DNA of 64,000 nt, from NCBI RefSeq assembly GCF_000234095.1, contig NZ_JH376797.1, forward strand, positions 384,493-448,492. The letters are read 5' to 3'. The stretch is from Centipeda infelix ATCC 43532. GTDB lineage: Bacteria > Bacillota > Negativicutes > Selenomonadales > Selenomonadaceae. The translations under genes were made by a program, and so were the position numbers. Shown here piece after piece: positions 8,608-16,177 of this stretch. Numbering within the stretch: position 1 is the first letter of the stretch; each line of letters starts with the position of its first letter. The notes beneath the pieces were generated by a model that worked only from the letters and a program-made list of their open reading frames with translations, had not been told where the DNA came from and did not search any database.

Positions 8608-8862
8608 GTGAACGTTGTGGGAAATGCTCGTGTGCTTTATCCGTATTATCGTATTGGCTTTGGGGCAAGAGACACTGCCATAAAGCAATTCCTCGAAAGT
8701 CCTTTTTGGCGTGGTCTTTGTTCTGAAGATGAAGATCTGGCAGAAGAGCATTACACTGAGGAGGCGGCAGAAGAGTTTTTTGTCACCTATCAAGTCTTAT
8801 TTGACCATGATGGAAAGAACATTCTTTCTCCTCAATGGCTTGTAGATGCAATGAAGGAGTAG
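8608..8862 (+). CDS. hypothetical small acidic protein
   Basis: 84 residues from GTG 8608. No family recognised. The middle is acidic (CSEDEDLAEEHYTEEAAEEF) and it ends ILSPQWLVDAMKE. It lies between the DUF4406 and PAPS-reductase-like genes and may belong to the same accessory module. Confidence 0.5.
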   Translation: MNVVGNARVLYPYYRIGFGARDTAIKQFLESPFWRGLCSEDEDLAEEHYTEEAAEEFFVTYQVLFDHDGKNILSPQWLVDAMKE

Positions 8863-8921
8863 CTGCTATTTTGCGCATTGAATCAGGACGTATGAAAATG
8901 GTAAATGAAATTTAGGAGTGG

Positions 8922-9734
8922 GTGAGTGTGCTCAAAGAAAACACTCTTTACGGCGTGGTAGATAAGGTTAAAGTTGCAATTAAGAGATTGCAGCTACATG
9001 TGCCTCCCGAGGGGTACTATGTAGCCTTTTCTGGAGGGAAAGATAGCTGCGTCGTATATGACCTCTGTAAGAGAGCAGGGGTCAAATATGATGCTCACTA
9101 TAATGTGACAGGCGTAGATCCTCCTGAGTTGGTGAAATTCATTCGTCTCTGTTATCCGGAGGCGTGGGAAGGTCGCAATATGCCCATCAGGACAATGTGG
9201 CAGCTCATTCCCGAAAAGCGGATGCCGCCCACGCGTATGGTGCGCTATTGCTGTCAGGTTCTCAAGGAGGGCGGCGGCAAAGGTAGATTTGTCGTTACGG
9301 GTGTGAGGCACGCCGAATCTACGCGACGTGCCAATCGGAAAATAGTGGAGACGTGCAATCAGCACCGCAATAAACAATATCTGCATCCGATCATTGACTG
9401 GTCGGATGCGGATGTATGGGAGTATATACGCTCCCGCAATCTGCCGTATTGCAGCCTCTACGATGAGGGGTACAAACGCCTCGGCTGCATTATGTGCCCG
9501 TATCAGGGCAAGGCGGGGATGCTACGCGACGCAGAGCGTTGGTCTGCATATGCGAGAGCATACGAGGAAGCATTTCAACGTATGCTTGATAAGAGACGTG
9601 CAGATGGTTTTCCTACACAATGGGAGACTGGTGCGGATGTTATGAAGTGGTGGATCGAACAGGATCATCGTTTGAAAGAAAATGATAAGCAGCTTAGTTT
9701 GTTCGGCATGCGGATGGATGAAAACTCTGTGTAA
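8922..9734 (+). CDS. PAPS-reductase-like PP-loop protein
   Basis: 270 residues with the PP-loop motif FSGGKDSCVVYDL (about residues 33-45), the ATP-pyrophosphatase signature of the phosphoadenosine phosphosulfate reductase superfamily. A Cys-rich C-terminal part (RYCCQVLKEGGG; YKRLGCIMCPYQGK) could hold a metal or Fe-S cluster. Mobile-element members are often not true sulfate-assimilation enzymes; roles in sulfur transfer or nucleic-acid modification are possible. GTG 8922 and GTG 8928 are both usable; the second has better spacing to AGGAG. Confidence 0.8.
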   Translation: MSVLKENTLYGVVDKVKVAIKRLQLHVPPEGYYVAFSGGKDSCVVYDLCKRAGVKYDAHYNVTGVDPPELVKFIRLCYPEAWEGRNMPIRTMWQLIPEKRMPPTRMVRYCCQVLKEGGGKGRFVVTGVRHAESTRRANRKIVETCNQHRNKQYLHPIIDWSDADVWEYIRSRNLPYCSLYDEGYKRLGCIMCPYQGKAGMLRDAERWSAYARAYEEAFQRMLDKRRADGFPTQWETGADVMKWWIEQDHRLKENDKQLSLFGMRMDENSV

Positions 9735-9815
9735 GGAGAAGGGGGGGATATTTGCCGGAAATATGTACTGTTGAAGAGCGCGAAAGTGCATGATTATTAG
9801 ATTTTGGGGGATATC

Positions 9816-10157
9816 ATGAGCAACATACAAGCATCTAATATGCAGGTGACGGAAGAACGTATCAGACAATATCCCAGAAATGTGCTTGAACACGGTGCTG
9901 GAATAGTTGGCACATCTGTCATGCAGGATCCAAACTTACATGTGATTGCAAAGACAATTTACTCTTATCTCTGCGCATATGGCGATACGGATTGTCTCCC
10001 CAGAGATCAGATTTGCTATGACCTTAACATCAACAAGAATACCTACGCGAAGTATATGAGGCAGCTAGTGGATTGTGGATATATTACCCGAATTCAAACA
10101 CGGGACGAGAATAACTATTTTTACCGAAACATCTACGAGATCAATTCTGAGGTGTAG
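9816..10157 (+). CDS. winged-helix replication/regulatory protein
   Basis: 113 residues from ATG 9816, preceded by GGGGG. The core HVIAKTIYSYLCAYGDTDCL followed by RDQICYDLNINKNTYAKYMR and QLVDCGYITRIQ is a typical winged helix of plasmid replication and phage proteins. Probably DNA-binding. A pseudogene fragment follows immediately. Confidence 0.65.
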   Translation: MSNIQASNMQVTEERIRQYPRNVLEHGAGIVGTSVMQDPNLHVIAKTIYSYLCAYGDTDCLPRDQICYDLNINKNTYAKYMRQLVDCGYITRIQTRDENNYFYRNIYEINSEV

Positions 10158-10175
10158 AGTTTCTTGTAGAGTGGT

Positions 10176-10346
10176 CTGGAATGTGATGCGTATCTTCGCA
10201 TCACAACGACGATGGTACGCGAAGCGGATGTTGTCTATGTGCTCCAAAACTGGGAGCACAGCAAAGGCGTTCACGAGGAGCTTGCTCCCGCGGCGCGTCT
10301 TGGCAAGGAGATCATCTACGAACCACGAAAGGCGGTCATCGTATAA
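10176..10346 (+). pseudogene. DUF4406 3'-end fragment
   Basis: A 57-codon remnant closely matches the 3' half of the 8208-8537 gene (8367-8537) with the same length and the same ending EIIYEPRKAVIV. No start codon or N-terminal half (the glycine-rich first strand) is present. It is probably the remains of a tandem duplication or a deletion between two copies. Confidence 0.8.
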
Positions 10347-10388
10347 GAAAATTCATGGTTGCAGAAAAGACTAAGAGGAGAGCAAACA

Positions 10389-10640
10389 ATGATGGCTACC
10401 TATAACGTGTCATTTGAATACAGTCTTATGGGGAGCGTCTATATCGAGGCAGAGAGCGAAGAAGAGGCAAAAGAAGTGTTCCTGAATAAATATGATGGAA
10501 GATGCGAGAAATTGCCGGAAGATTCGAGGGCATCTTTTGAGGATATGGAACTGGAAGTTACGGGTATCGAATTAGAGGATGAAGATGATATAGAGATAAT
10601 TGAAGTCATGAGAGCAGGGCGTTATGACGATCACCATTGA
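10389..10640 (+). CDS. hypothetical small acidic protein
   Basis: 83 residues from ATG 10389, preceded by AAGAGGAG. TYNVSFEYSLMGSVYIEAES starts a beta-strand-rich fold like DpnD/PcfM-type small proteins, followed by an acidic tail (ELEDEDDIEIIEVM). The function is unknown. It overlaps the next gene by 17 bases. Confidence 0.6.
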   Translation: MMATYNVSFEYSLMGSVYIEAESEEEAKEVFLNKYDGRCEKLPEDSRASFEDMELEVTGIELEDEDDIEIIEVMRAGRYDDHH

Positions 10641-10899
10641 TCCTAGAGCGTTGACTGCAACGGTTTTCATCCTTCTAACATTTTATTTTTTTGTTAGAAG
10701 AGATGGCTTACGGCTAATGATTATGACCGTTATGATGTTTTTCGTTAGTTATTTTAATCTGGCGAGAGATCTTCCGAGGGAAGCTGTAATTTCTGCGATG
10801 GACGTTTTTCTTGTTTTTCTTGCTGGAGCAGCTGTTGTTGTTCTGTATTCTGTGTATTGTTTCACAAGGAAGGGCAAAGAGGAAAAGCGCATGAAGTGA
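10624..10899 (+). CDS. small membrane protein
   Basis: 91 residues with two to three hydrophobic segments (ALTATVFILLTFYFF, LMIMTVMMFFVSYF, VFLVFLAGAAVVVLYSVYCF) and a basic C-terminus. ATG 10624 lies within the end of the previous gene, implying coupled translation. Function unknown. Confidence 0.6.
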   Translation: MTITIDPRALTATVFILLTFYFFVRRDGLRLMIMTVMMFFVSYFNLARDLPREAVISAMDVFLVFLAGAAVVVLYSVYCFTRKGKEEKRMK

Positions 10900-10912
10900 G
10901 GGGAGCATATCG

Positions 10913-10999
10913 ATGGAATCCATTGATTTCCGTGTCATCATAGCGATGCTTGGCGTAATGGGATGGGGACTTGTTTTTCACTATAAGGGGCAGTCATGA
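10913..10999 (+). CDS. 28-residue membrane peptide
   Basis: ATG 10913, with GAGGGGAG about eight bases before it, encodes MESIDFRVIIAMLGVMGWGL and eight more residues, giving one short hydrophobic segment. Its stop overlaps the M23 peptidase start (ATGA), so it is likely translated and coupled to that gene. Function unknown. Confidence 0.5.
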   Translation: MESIDFRVIIAMLGVMGWGLVFHYKGQS

Positions 11000-11451
11000 A
11001 CAGAAAACTTTTCTCTGTGGGAGCAGTGCTATTCCTGCTGCTTTTCCCGTTCTGCGTTCATGCAGCCGATCTTCCTGTCACGTCTGCGTTCGGATGGCGT
11101 TACCATCCGATCTCAGGAGAGTGGTCTTTTCATGCGGGTGTAGATCTCGGATATGCAGCAGGAACGCCTATTCCTGCGCTCTTTGACGGTGTTGTGATCC
11201 AAGCCGGCGACTATGCGGACGGTTATGGTAATCAAGTGCTTCTCTATCATCCGTTATTTGATGGATATACACGCTATGCTCATATGTCCGAGGTTGATGT
11301 CAGAGTCGATGAGTATGTGGGACAGGGCACGATTATCGGTCTTGTTGGTGCAACGGGACGCGTGACCGGACCGCATCTGCACCTCGAGTACATTATTCGA
11401 GGGGTAGACGGGAATTATATGTATGCTGATCCACTTGTTTTGTGGCAATAG
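10996..11451 (+). CDS. secreted M23 metallopeptidase
   Basis: 151 residues. A signal peptide (residues 1-23, cut after VHA) precedes a LytM/M23 domain that cleaves peptidoglycan cross-links. Zinc ligands visible are His46 and Asp50 (FHAGVD) and the HLH motif at about residues 127-129 (TGPHLHLEY). In this setting it probably helps open the cell wall for the transfer apparatus. Related domains occur in the 45944 protein. Start overlaps the 28-residue peptide gene. Confidence 0.85.
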   Translation: MNRKLFSVGAVLFLLLFPFCVHAADLPVTSAFGWRYHPISGEWSFHAGVDLGYAAGTPIPALFDGVVIQAGDYADGYGNQVLLYHPLFDGYTRYAHMSEVDVRVDEYVGQGTIIGLVGATGRVTGPHLHLEYIIRGVDGNYMYADPLVLWQ

Positions 11452-11466
11452 GAAAGGTGAAGAACG

Positions 11467-12591
11467 ATGGCAGCGACAAGCCTTCTGATTTCGGAATCCC
11501 CGCTTACCGTTCAGCCGAATCTCGCCGTTCTCATTGGTCTGAATGAGGCGATATTTCTTCAACAACTGCAATACTGGATCAGCCGTGAAGCTGGAATCTG
11601 CGACGAGTATGGTCGCCGCTGGATTTATAATACGGTCAAGCAGTGGAATGTTCAATTTCCGTTCTGGTCAGAAAGTACCATTAAACGCACCATCAAGTCT
11701 CTTGAAGATCAAGAAGTGATGATTTCGACGGTGATCGGAAATTCGTATAACAAGACGAAGGCCTATACCATTAACTATGAGCTGATCGAAGAACTTAGTA
11801 AGAAAATCGTACATAGGCAATTTCAGGCGAGCATAGAAAGTGTTGATCGGCGTATCTCTGCACCTCCACCGATGCGCGAGAAGATGGAATATACCGAAGA
11901 AGCCTCTGCTCCAGATCTCATGAAGCAAGAATATGAGGTCACTGATATATCGGAAGATGGCACAGAAGGTCAAAAAATCAAAACTGATGAACCACGCATA
12001 AGTGTCAAAATGACACTACATGAGGAGCAAGGTGAACCGTATCGTAGTGTCAAAATGACACCACAAGACAGACCCCAAGAAAACCCAATAACGGCGCGGG
12101 ATTGCGTGCCTCCCTCGCGCGCGCACGTAACAGAGACTACAACAACAGAGAACACGCATAGAATACATGAAACAACAACAGGCGATGTCCGAAGTCTTTG
12201 TGCTGCACTCGGTATATCCAGTCCATCATTGGAGCGGTTTATTCGTCGCTATGGCGAGGAAAAAGTATATGAGAAGGCCCGATTTTTGGAGATTGCCATG
12301 CAGACGAAGACCGTCCGGAATCCAACGGGCTGGCTTCATTCTGCCCTCAAGGAAAACTATACATTTTCGCCTAGATCACCACAGGGGGAAGCCCCCTCCG
12401 AACAAACAATGCCCGCCCTGTCTTATGTTCCCCCTGCGCCCAGTTCTGTGCTTACAGAGCAGAACAGAACTGTGAAACGTAACCTGCGTGAGGTTTTGGC
12501 TCATCAAATTGCCGTTGAGGGGGAGGGCTCTGCGTTTGCCCAGGAGTACCTGCGCAGATACGGAAATGCAGAGGGACGATCCAGTCCTTGA
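11467..12591 (+). CDS. replication initiator-like protein
   Basis: 374 residues. The N-terminal 120 residues form a winged-helix domain (LIGLNEAIFLQQLQYWISRE, FPFWSESTIKRTIKSLEDQE). A low-complexity linker follows (about 130-235), then a C-terminal helical domain (SLERFIRRYGEEKVYEKARF, NPTGWLHSALKENYTF) like those of plasmid and phage replication proteins. The linker DNA holds two copies of a 13-bp palindrome. I infer that the element can replicate after excision and that this gene encodes the initiator. Confidence 0.7.
   Translation: MAATSLLISESPLTVQPNLAVLIGLNEAIFLQQLQYWISREAGICDEYGRRWIYNTVKQWNVQFPFWSESTIKRTIKSLEDQEVMISTVIGNSYNKTKAYTINYELIEELSKKIVHRQFQASIESVDRRISAPPPMREKMEYTEEASAPDLMKQEYEVTDISEDGTEGQKIKTDEPRISVKMTLHEEQGEPYRSVKMTPQDRPQENPITARDCVPPSRAHVTETTTTENTHRIHETTTGDVRSLCAALGISSPSLERFIRRYGEEKVYEKARFLEIAMQTKTVRNPTGWLHSALKENYTFSPRSPQGEAPSEQTMPALSYVPPAPSSVLTEQNRTVKRNLREVLAHQIAVEGEGSAFAQEYLRRYGNAEGRSSP
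12001..12061. repeat. two palindromic iteron-like sites inside the rep-like gene
   Basis: TGTCAAAATGACA with extended flanks occurs at 12001-12017 and again at 12046-12061, exactly 45 bases apart and in the linker part of the coding sequence. Some plasmid families keep their origin inside the rep gene, so this is a candidate oriV. Confidence 0.5.
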
Positions 12592-12609
12592 GAGAACGGG
12601 GGATGTGGC

Positions 12610-13005
12610 ATGGGAAACATATCTATACCGACGCTCGGAGAGGAAATGGAGCTTTCATTTCGTCGAGAGCTTGCAGTCGTGGTCGGATTGAACGAAGCGA
12701 TATTTCTCCATCGGCTTGATCAGTTGCTTGCTACAGTGTTGTGTATTCATGAGGATGGGCACAAGTGGGTATGCAAGACAGTCGAAGATTGGCAGCGTGA
12801 GGAATTTCCATTTTGGTCAGAAAGCACGATTAAAAGGATCATCGGCTCCCTGATACAGAAAGATTTCGTAATTGCCATCAAAGCCGAAGGAAAAAGTTCG
12901 TTCGATCACACAAAGGCATACACCATCGACTATGAACGGCTGGATAAATTTTACCGCAGTCTGGCGTATCGGTTCATAGCACCAAAGCCTTATATCATGA
13001 ACTAA
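12610..13005 (+). CDS. paralogue of the replication protein N-terminal domain
   Basis: 131 residues matching the first 120 residues of the 11467 protein (VVGLNEAIFLHRLDQLL, FPFWSESTIKRIIGSLIQKD, TKAYTIDYERLDKFYRSLAY). It lacks the linker and C-terminal domain. It may bind the same DNA sites as a regulator or inhibitor of initiation. That is inference. Confidence 0.7.
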   Translation: MGNISIPTLGEEMELSFRRELAVVVGLNEAIFLHRLDQLLATVLCIHEDGHKWVCKTVEDWQREEFPFWSESTIKRIIGSLIQKDFVIAIKAEGKSSFDHTKAYTIDYERLDKFYRSLAYRFIAPKPYIMN

Positions 13006-13015
13006 TGGAGGGCAT

Positions 13016-13729
13016 ATGCTGTATTACAATAAACCTATTATGGGGATGTACTTGGCAGAGACGATGCTCAACGAACATTACAGAGCTCATAAGAAACGAA
13101 AAGAGCTTGCGGAATTAAAACATTTTGCCCGTGAGGCATCTGTCAAAGATTCCAGGTTATGGGGGAAAATACTGTTTCGCATCATGAAGCAGGAAACAAA
13201 TTATGTCTTGGTTGATATGGTCATTCGCGCTCTCCCGCAAGATTGGCAAATGTTTGTTGATCTCAAATACCGGCGTAAAGAACGAGTTATTAAACAGACG
13301 GAGATGCTTCATGTCTCCTCGTCACAGCTTGGTATATGGAATTCTGCAATTAAGCTCAATGTTCTCAATGCTTTGCAGTATCACTTGACGGTCAATGATG
13401 TTTTTCTCCGAACAAAAGTCATAAATATGCTGGAAGTTCTGGCGACGGTCATTGCGGCAAAAGAAGAGTTGGATCCTGATTTTGAGATCGTCGATGAGTT
13501 TTGGTTCCACTCGCTTGTGCAATATTATGACCAGTACAGCAAGTTGCTTGAGAAGATTGATGACTGTATATCACATCAGGACTGTCGTATGAATATTGCT
13601 GTTGCGGCAATGGTGGAGAACCCCTATGAATCCAATATTGTCTTAGCAGATAAATGTGGTATTCACTCGGCTAGTTTTGGTCGTTATGTGCGAACCTTCC
13701 AAGAGGAAGTGAAACGCTATATCTTCTGA
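13016..13729 (+). CDS. putative sigma-region-4/ArpU-like HTH protein
   Basis: 237 residues. Around residues 75-120, LPQDWQMFVDLKYRRKERVI followed by VSSSQLGIWNSAIKLNVLNA resembles the sigma-70 region 4 / phage ArpU type of helix-turn-helix. The rest is helical, and a second possible HTH near the end is IVLADKCGIHSASFGRYVRT. It is the last gene before the first transfer-type promoter, so it is a candidate activator of the transfer regulon. This is a hypothesis. Confidence 0.5.
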   Translation: MLYYNKPIMGMYLAETMLNEHYRAHKKRKELAELKHFAREASVKDSRLWGKILFRIMKQETNYVLVDMVIRALPQDWQMFVDLKYRRKERVIKQTEMLHVSSSQLGIWNSAIKLNVLNALQYHLTVNDVFLRTKVINMLEVLATVIAAKEELDPDFEIVDEFWFHSLVQYYDQYSKLLEKIDDCISHQDCRMNIAVAAMVENPYESNIVLADKCGIHSASFGRYVRTFQEEVKRYIF

Positions 13730-13739
13730 AAATGTTTTT

Positions 13740-13770
13740 GGCTCTGCCCAAATGGACAGAGCCTTGTTTG
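13740..13770 (+). terminator. terminator after the 13016 gene
   Basis: GGCTCTG (13740-13746) pairs with CAGAGCC (13757-13763), followed by TTGTTTGTT. Confidence 0.65.
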
Positions 13771-13772
13771 TT

Positions 13773-13810
13773 CAAAAGACAGGAAAAACCAAGATTTCCC
13801 CTGATATACA
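13773..13810 (+). promoter_or_regulatory. transfer-type promoter 1
   Basis: Box CAAAAGACAGGA (AGGA at 13781-13784), 20 bases, then TATACA at 13805-13810. No TTGACA-like -35. It is one of twelve similar promoters and serves the TraF-like operon. Confidence 0.65.
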
Positions 13811-13830
13811 ATGACATCGGAGGAGATCAC

Positions 13831-14349
13831 ATGAGTAAAAAAAAGAGGTTCTTTTTCTGGACGGCACTATGGTTCTATGTACTGCTTGTGGTCAATCCGT
13901 TCCATCTGCAAATTCCCACATTGATCTATATGAATACAACGGCCAGTCTCCCTGTCGGAATTTATTTTGCGATTCCAGGATTTGGTGTGCGTGATGGGGA
14001 CATTGTTGCCTATGAACAGGATGAGAAAGTCATGGAGGTCATTCGACGAAACGGTTGGATACCGAATGGAGGTCATCCCGCATTTATCAAATATGCGGCA
14101 ATCGAGGGCGGGCACTACGAGGTTGATCCAGAAAGTCTCTTGTTCAGGGTCAATGGGAAGCTGATCGGCAATGCCATGACCAGTGATGGAAAGGGACATA
14201 CAATGATTCCTCGCTGTGGTTCTTTTGAAATCACGCATGGATTCTTCTTGCCATATACATCTGCTTCCAGAAGTTATGATGGAAGATATACTGGAATCGT
14301 TTCAACACAACGAATATATAGCCGTGTCATACCATTATTGACAAAATAA
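13831..14349 (+). CDS. traF: TraF-like S26 signal peptidase
   Basis: 172 residues with an N-terminal membrane anchor (residues 7-22) and the S26 fold of conjugative TraF peptidases. The Ser nucleophile is Ser39 (TASLPVGIY) and the general base Lys87 (FIKYAA). In RP4 the TraF homologue processes and cyclises the TrbC pilin, and a TrbC/VirB2-like pilin is encoded at 25735. ATG 13831 follows CGGAGGAG. It heads an operon that continues into the partner-switching pair. Confidence 0.85.
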   Translation: MSKKKRFFFWTALWFYVLLVVNPFHLQIPTLIYMNTTASLPVGIYFAIPGFGVRDGDIVAYEQDEKVMEVIRRNGWIPNGGHPAFIKYAAIEGGHYEVDPESLLFRVNGKLIGNAMTSDGKGHTMIPRCGSFEITHGFFLPYTSASRSYDGRYTGIVSTQRIYSRVIPLLTK

Positions 14350-14362
14350 ACGAGGATATACA

Positions 14363-14878
14363 ATGCAGTATCGTCAATTTGAGTGTATTGGTCTCGACGA
14401 ATATGCTGACATACAAAAAGAAATCTACGGCATCCTATATCGGTCTTCCTTTTATTATGACTATGCATTCATGCAAGCGATTGAAGAGGCTGTTGTCAAT
14501 GCGGCACAGTATTCTGCAGATCCTCACAATGCTCATATTTTGATTGCGATGCGTGTTATGACACATAATATTGCCGTGACTATTTCCTCGCCAACACCGC
14601 CGTTCGACGCAATTGCATTTCAACAGAGGCTTAAAAATCTGACAAAAGACCCCATAGTGAAAGAAATGGACTGGGGTGAATACATTTGGCGGAGCGATAC
14701 CGGCGCAGGGATCTGGTATATGCTCACAGGCTGTGAATACCTCTGTATGGATGCTCGGGGACAATCGGTCACATTGTTCGCTCGGCGCTCCATGCCGACG
14801 GTCGGTATAACAGAAACCCGTATTGGCTTGCTTGTTCCGAGATTCCTGATAAAGCAAAATGGTGTTGTTTTTTCATAA
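14363..14878 (+). CDS. RsbW-like HATPase protein
   Basis: 171 residues resembling anti-sigma/serine-kinase proteins of the RsbW/SpoIIAB type. The N-box EEAVVNAAQYS is present (Glu42, Asn46) and a late glycine box SDTGAGIWYM at 111-119. The usual first glycine box is replaced by SSPTPPFD, so ATP binding or kinase activity may be weak. A STAS gene follows at once, completing a partner-switching pair. Its target is not visible; the window has no clear alternative sigma factor except possibly the 13016 protein. Confidence 0.65.
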   Translation: MQYRQFECIGLDEYADIQKEIYGILYRSSFYYDYAFMQAIEEAVVNAAQYSADPHNAHILIAMRVMTHNIAVTISSPTPPFDAIAFQQRLKNLTKDPIVKEMDWGEYIWRSDTGAGIWYMLTGCEYLCMDARGQSVTLFARRSMPTVGITETRIGLLVPRFLIKQNGVVFS

Positions 14879-14894
14879 AAGAACAGGAACAATT

Positions 14895-15203
14895 ATGAAA
14901 CTTACCCTGATTGACGGTAATGCTGTTACAATTCGCGTCATTGGACGGTATGATTTTCGTCATGTATCAATGATTGCAGATGAGCTTGATGATATGCTCC
15001 ATACAAATCGTATAAGAAAGGTCACAGTTGACCTCTCACATACTACTTCCGTCTCGGCAGCCGGGGTTCGTCAGCTTGTTGGCATTCAAAAATGTGTTGG
15101 TCAAAAATTCTTCCGCATCATTTCTCCTAACACATTGGTTTCATATGCCTTTATTGCGGCAGCTTTGGGGAATGTGTTTGGTCTATCCAAAGGAGATGAT
15201 TGA
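14895..15203 (+). CDS. STAS-domain anti-sigma antagonist-like protein
   Basis: 102 residues covering one STAS domain of the RsbV/SpoIIAA type: beta strands VTIRVIGRYDF and KVTVDLSHTTSVSAAG, then the helix VRQLVGIQKCVGQ and the end ALGNVFGL. At the phosphorylation site the family has DS(S/T)G, but here residues 54-57 are SAAG, so the usual phosphoserine is Ala55. It is paired with the RsbW-like gene 16 bases upstream. It may be locked in the unphosphorylated, binding-competent state. Confidence 0.7.
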   Translation: MKLTLIDGNAVTIRVIGRYDFRHVSMIADELDDMLHTNRIRKVTVDLSHTTSVSAAGVRQLVGIQKCVGQKFFRIISPNTLVSYAFIAAALGNVFGLSKGDD

Positions 15204-15680
15204 GTGATGAATGAAAAGTTGCAGGAATTGAAAACAACCTCAGCTTATCTACTGGTTTTTCTTTTCCTCGAATTATCTGCAGTAATTTATATCTCCACTA
15301 TTCATCTTTCACCGACGCAGATGTCCGACTACGAACAGGCGAAGCAGGATCTTGTGCAGATGAATCGAGAGGAAGCAAGTATTCAGCTTGCAGAAAAAGA
15401 AGACCCTCACGTTCGTCAAGGATTGAATGCGTTGCTCGTGGCAAAGCCGGAAGGGTGTGATTTTCTGGAGCTTTCTGTCGGTGATCTGAATGATGAGAAT
15501 GGGGAAAGTCACCTATATGCGTATATTACGGTCATGACGGAGAATGATAGAGTACTTCAAGCGTTTCGAGAAAATATCAACAACAATCCTGCGCTTGGAG
15601 ATGCCTCGATTGACAGTGTATATCAGGATTCCAGTGGGCATAGAATTGTGAGGCTTTCAGTGGGGAGGGCGCAGCCGTGA
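15204..15680 (+). CDS. PilN-like membrane protein
   Basis: 158 residues with one N-terminal membrane helix (SAYLLVFLFLELSAVIYIST), a short coiled coil and a C-terminal alpha/beta domain (HLYAYITVMTENDRVLQAF) like PilN of type IV pili. GTG 15204 and ATG 15207 are both possible after AAAGGAG. It is followed by PilO-like and PilP-like genes, a module not normally part of a Trb system. Assignment rests on layout and weak similarity. Confidence 0.5.
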   Translation: MMNEKLQELKTTSAYLLVFLFLELSAVIYISTIHLSPTQMSDYEQAKQDLVQMNREEASIQLAEKEDPHVRQGLNALLVAKPEGCDFLELSVGDLNDENGESHLYAYITVMTENDRVLQAFRENINNNPALGDASIDSVYQDSSGHRIVRLSVGRAQP

Positions 15681-15729
15681 TTCTGAAATTACCAGAAAAG
15701 AAAAAGAAAACATACGCTCAGCTCTCTTT

Positions 15730-16164
15730 TTGTTGTTGCTCATCAGTGGTTTGTGCGTAACAGCCGCACTTTTTCTTAGCCTAGGAAAACTCAGTGCCCT
15801 ACATCGACAAGCGGATGAGATCCGCGAAACGATGACCGAATGGCAGGAAAAGGCGAAGTTCATCAACGGGAAAGCATATCGACCGGTGCTTGCAGAACAA
15901 ATAGATGCTGTATCATCGGATATTTTTCATGCTGTCGAAGCGCACCATCTGGAACTGATCGCTTATCAATCGCTGCATCACAGCCAAGAGGAAACAGAAT
16001 TTCAAACATTTTCATTATCGGTCAAAGGTTCATATGCAAACAGTATTGCTTTTTTAGAGGACTTTCGCGCGAAGGATGCGCTCATTACGATCATGTCTAC
16101 GACGATGTATCCGCTGGAAGAAAACATACAGACGGACTTGCGCTATCGGGTTTACATAAAATAG
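15730..16164 (+). CDS. PilO-like membrane protein (start uncertain)
   Basis: About 144 residues with an N-terminal membrane helix (LLLLISGLCVTAALFLSL), a coiled coil and a PilO/GspM-like end (FSLSVKGSYANSIAFLEDF). The only in-frame start is TTG 15730, which would cut into the helix. A GTG at 15677 with GGGAGGG before it begins MILKLPEKKKK in another frame and would join this protein by a -1 shift in the A-rich run 15694-15711. The true start may depend on frameshifting, an old mutation or a sequence error. Confidence 0.55.
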   Translation: MLLLISGLCVTAALFLSLGKLSALHRQADEIRETMTEWQEKAKFINGKAYRPVLAEQIDAVSSDIFHAVEAHHLELIAYQSLHHSQEETEFQTFSLSVKGSYANSIAFLEDFRAKDALITIMSTTMYPLEENIQTDLRYRVYIK

Positions 16165-16177
16165 GGGAGCGGTATAT

